In this document: positions 63,071 through 64,000 of the stretch, one piece after another
Layout of the letters: each line of letters begins with the position of its first letter
Numbering within the stretch: the first letter of the stretch is position 1
Origin: JAISST01 sp050434145
GTDB taxonomy: Bacteria; Fusobacteriota; Fusobacteriia; Fusobacteriales; Fusobacteriaceae
DNA length: 64,000 nt
Reading direction: 5' to 3'
Assembly: GCF_050434145.1 (NCBI RefSeq)
Contig: NZ_JBNPVX010000008.1
Coordinates: forward strand, 12,968 to 76,967
Made by a program: the position numbers and the translations under genes
The notes under the pieces: generated by a model
The model's input: the letters and a program-made list of their open reading frames with translations, nothing else
Told to the model about the DNA's origin: nothing
Database searches by the model: none

Positions 63071-63785
63071 AAAAGAGTATAATTACATATGGTATTTGCT
63101 AACCTGTTTTGTTGCAAAAGAAAAAGAAAATATAAATTTTAGAATTTCAAAAAATATTTCTCCGTATTTTGAATTAAATTTAGAGAACTTAAATAATATT
63201 GAATATGAGGTAGATAATTCTAAAATAAAAATTCTTGATATAGATGTAAATCCATTTATACGGTTTAACGGAATTTTTGATTCAATAATAAAACCTGATT
63301 ATGAAAACGAAGATTTAAGCATAAAAAATTTGATGTCCAATATAATATTGCATTTTTTGGGTGAATTGGATTTATATCTAGGGCAATGTAGGAAAGATAT
63401 AATTGTAAAAGAAATAATAAAAGATATAGAAAATAATTGTATGGGAAAAGACATAAGAGATAATTTTAATTTATTTAAAAGATATGAAAAGAGGATAATA
63501 GGTGATGTGTTATATTCCATGTACACAAATTTGGATATGATAGAAGCTTTTAAAAAAGTTGTCAAACTATTATACATAGATTCTATCATATATGATAATA
63601 GATTTTCGGGTACCAATATAGTAATATATTTGAATTATAAAGAAAAAGAAAATGATAGAAAAATAGAATTTATTAAGAAACTATTTCTACCAATGGGGAT
63701 AGAAACAGATATCTTTTGGGAAAAACATTTTGGTGTTATTGGTGTACCAGTAACAATGATAATTGGGGAAATTGCTATATTTTAA
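63063..63785 (+). CDS. Candidate baseplate partner protein (TssG-like position), family not certain
   Basis: A 240-residue protein starting MNKKEYNYIWYLLTCFVAKE and overlapping the upstream gene by eight bases, so the products are probably made in fixed ratio. It is helical in the middle (MSNIILHFLGELDLYLGQCR, RRIIGDVLYSMYTNLDMI-like region) and ends with a strand-rich GVIGVPVTMIIGEIAIF. I do not recognise the family. In T6SS loci TssF and TssG are encoded side by side, which suggests but does not show the role. Confidence 0.5.
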   Translation: MNKKEYNYIWYLLTCFVAKEKENINFRISKNISPYFELNLENLNNIEYEVDNSKIKILDIDVNPFIRFNGIFDSIIKPDYENEDLSIKNLMSNIILHFLGELDLYLGQCRKDIIVKEIIKDIENNCMGKDIRDNFNLFKRYEKRIIGDVLYSMYTNLDMIEAFKKVVKLLYIDSIIYDNRFSGTNIVIYLNYKEKENDRKIEFIKKLFLPMGIETDIFWEKHFGVIGVPVTMIIGEIAIF

Positions 63786-63803
63786 AGAAAGGTATAATGA
63801 ACT

Positions 63804-64000
63804 ATGAAAAAAATAATAAAAATATTTTTAATTTTGGTATTAGGCTTATCATCAGTATCATGCTTCAAGAAAGTCACAGAACAAGAAGCAAGAGAAGTTT
63901 TACAGACTCACTTGCAAAATAGATATGGAGAATCATTTGAGATAGGAATGATGGGGATTCGTTCTACAGGAAAAGAGAAGTGGTATGAAGCAGAAATAAT
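63804..64000 (+). CDS. Lipoprotein, truncated by the window edge
   Basis: The ATG at 63804 opens MKKIIKIFLILVLGLSSVSC, a type II signal peptide with the lipobox SVSC, then FKKVTEQEAREVLQTHLQ and a soluble part to the edge (about 65 residues seen). An earlier ATG at 63797 is in another frame. AGAAAGG lies upstream. Placed after the baseplate candidates, it may play the role of TssJ, the outer-membrane lipoprotein of T6SS, but the mature part shows no TssJ motif yet. Confidence 0.7.
   Translation, partial: MKKIIKIFLILVLGLSSVSCFKKVTEQEAREVLQTHLQNRYGESFEIGMMGIRSTGKEKWYEAEI

Noticed and set aside
63716..63922. 68-codon frame over the end of the last complete gene
   Set aside because: It is out of frame with the baseplate candidate and with the lipoprotein at 63804, whose signal peptide and lipobox are clear.
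1..64000. CRISPR array or tRNA/rRNA genes
   Set aside because: No regularly spaced short repeats with unique spacers and no tRNA cloverleaf or rRNA sequence was recognised on either strand.

Overview
The window is strongly AT-rich bacterial chromosomal DNA with dense genes, standard stop codons and clear AGGAGG-type ribosome binding sites. WhiA, a RibF/ScpA fusion, MurJ, TrkA/TrkH, a GntP/IlvD-type sugar-acid locus, many MORN/Sel1/TPR proteins and a contractile-injection cluster together suggest a member of the Fusobacteriota, most likely Fusobacterium or a close relative. That assignment is inference from gene content and base composition; there is no rRNA or marker alignment to prove it.

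Layout. (1) 1-3438: a GntP permease and an IlvD/Edd dehydratase divergent from an IclR-type regulator, with a pair of 16-bp repeats in the control region. (2) 3600-6043: an acetyltransferase, a DUF3788 protein and a secreted Sel1-repeat protein. (3) 6614-12184: a decaying accessory island. It holds an internally deleted IS3-type element, three Fic genes or remnants separated by a recurring palindromic 18-bp repeat, a RelE/ribbon-helix-helix toxin-antitoxin pair, a repressor with an in-frame TGA, an excisionase-like protein and a tyrosine integrase whose first codons are frameshifted. It abuts a 10-bp microsatellite and the 3' end of guaA. (4) 12263-34713: housekeeping and transport genes (guaA, trkA-trkH, ssb, a TSUP permease, dinB, a three-gene ABC importer, a nitroreductase, a MORN-repeat membrane protein, bioB, a dGTPase-like gene, an aminotransferase, nitrilase-LysR, an M29-like peptidase), then a DAACS symporter at 34773-36089. 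(5) 36508-46600: a coiled-coil protein, three tandem 120-bp repeats, an orphan N6-adenine methylase, murJ, a RibF-ScpA fusion, whiA and polA.

(6) 46882-64000 (right edge): the most unusual region, a cluster that looks like a contractile, type VI-like injection system in a layout different from the Proteobacterial one. It encodes a 782-residue sheath-like protein, a small tube (Hcp-like) protein, a short TssK-like baseplate/adaptor candidate, a J-domain protein, two FHA proteins (one membrane-anchored, one with a zinc ribbon), a Ser/Thr kinase, an Hsp70/actin-like ATPase with an extra N-terminal region, two or three novel baseplate or scaffold candidates and a lipoprotein cut by the window edge. 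Two paralogous PP2C-fold proteins with a transmembrane helix and TPR-like tails flank the set, one divergent and one inside the operon. Both have lost metal-binding aspartates of the PP2C family, so they may be pseudophosphatases acting as phospho-sensors or scaffolds.

How the last cluster may work (inference): kinase, FHA proteins and degenerate phosphatases would form a threonine-phosphorylation switch, as in T6SS post-translational control; the J-protein/Hsp70-like pair would assemble or recycle components; sheath, tube and baseplate proteins form the machine. No ClpV, TssM/TssL, VgrG, PAAR or effector gene is visible in the window; they may lie to the right of position 64000.
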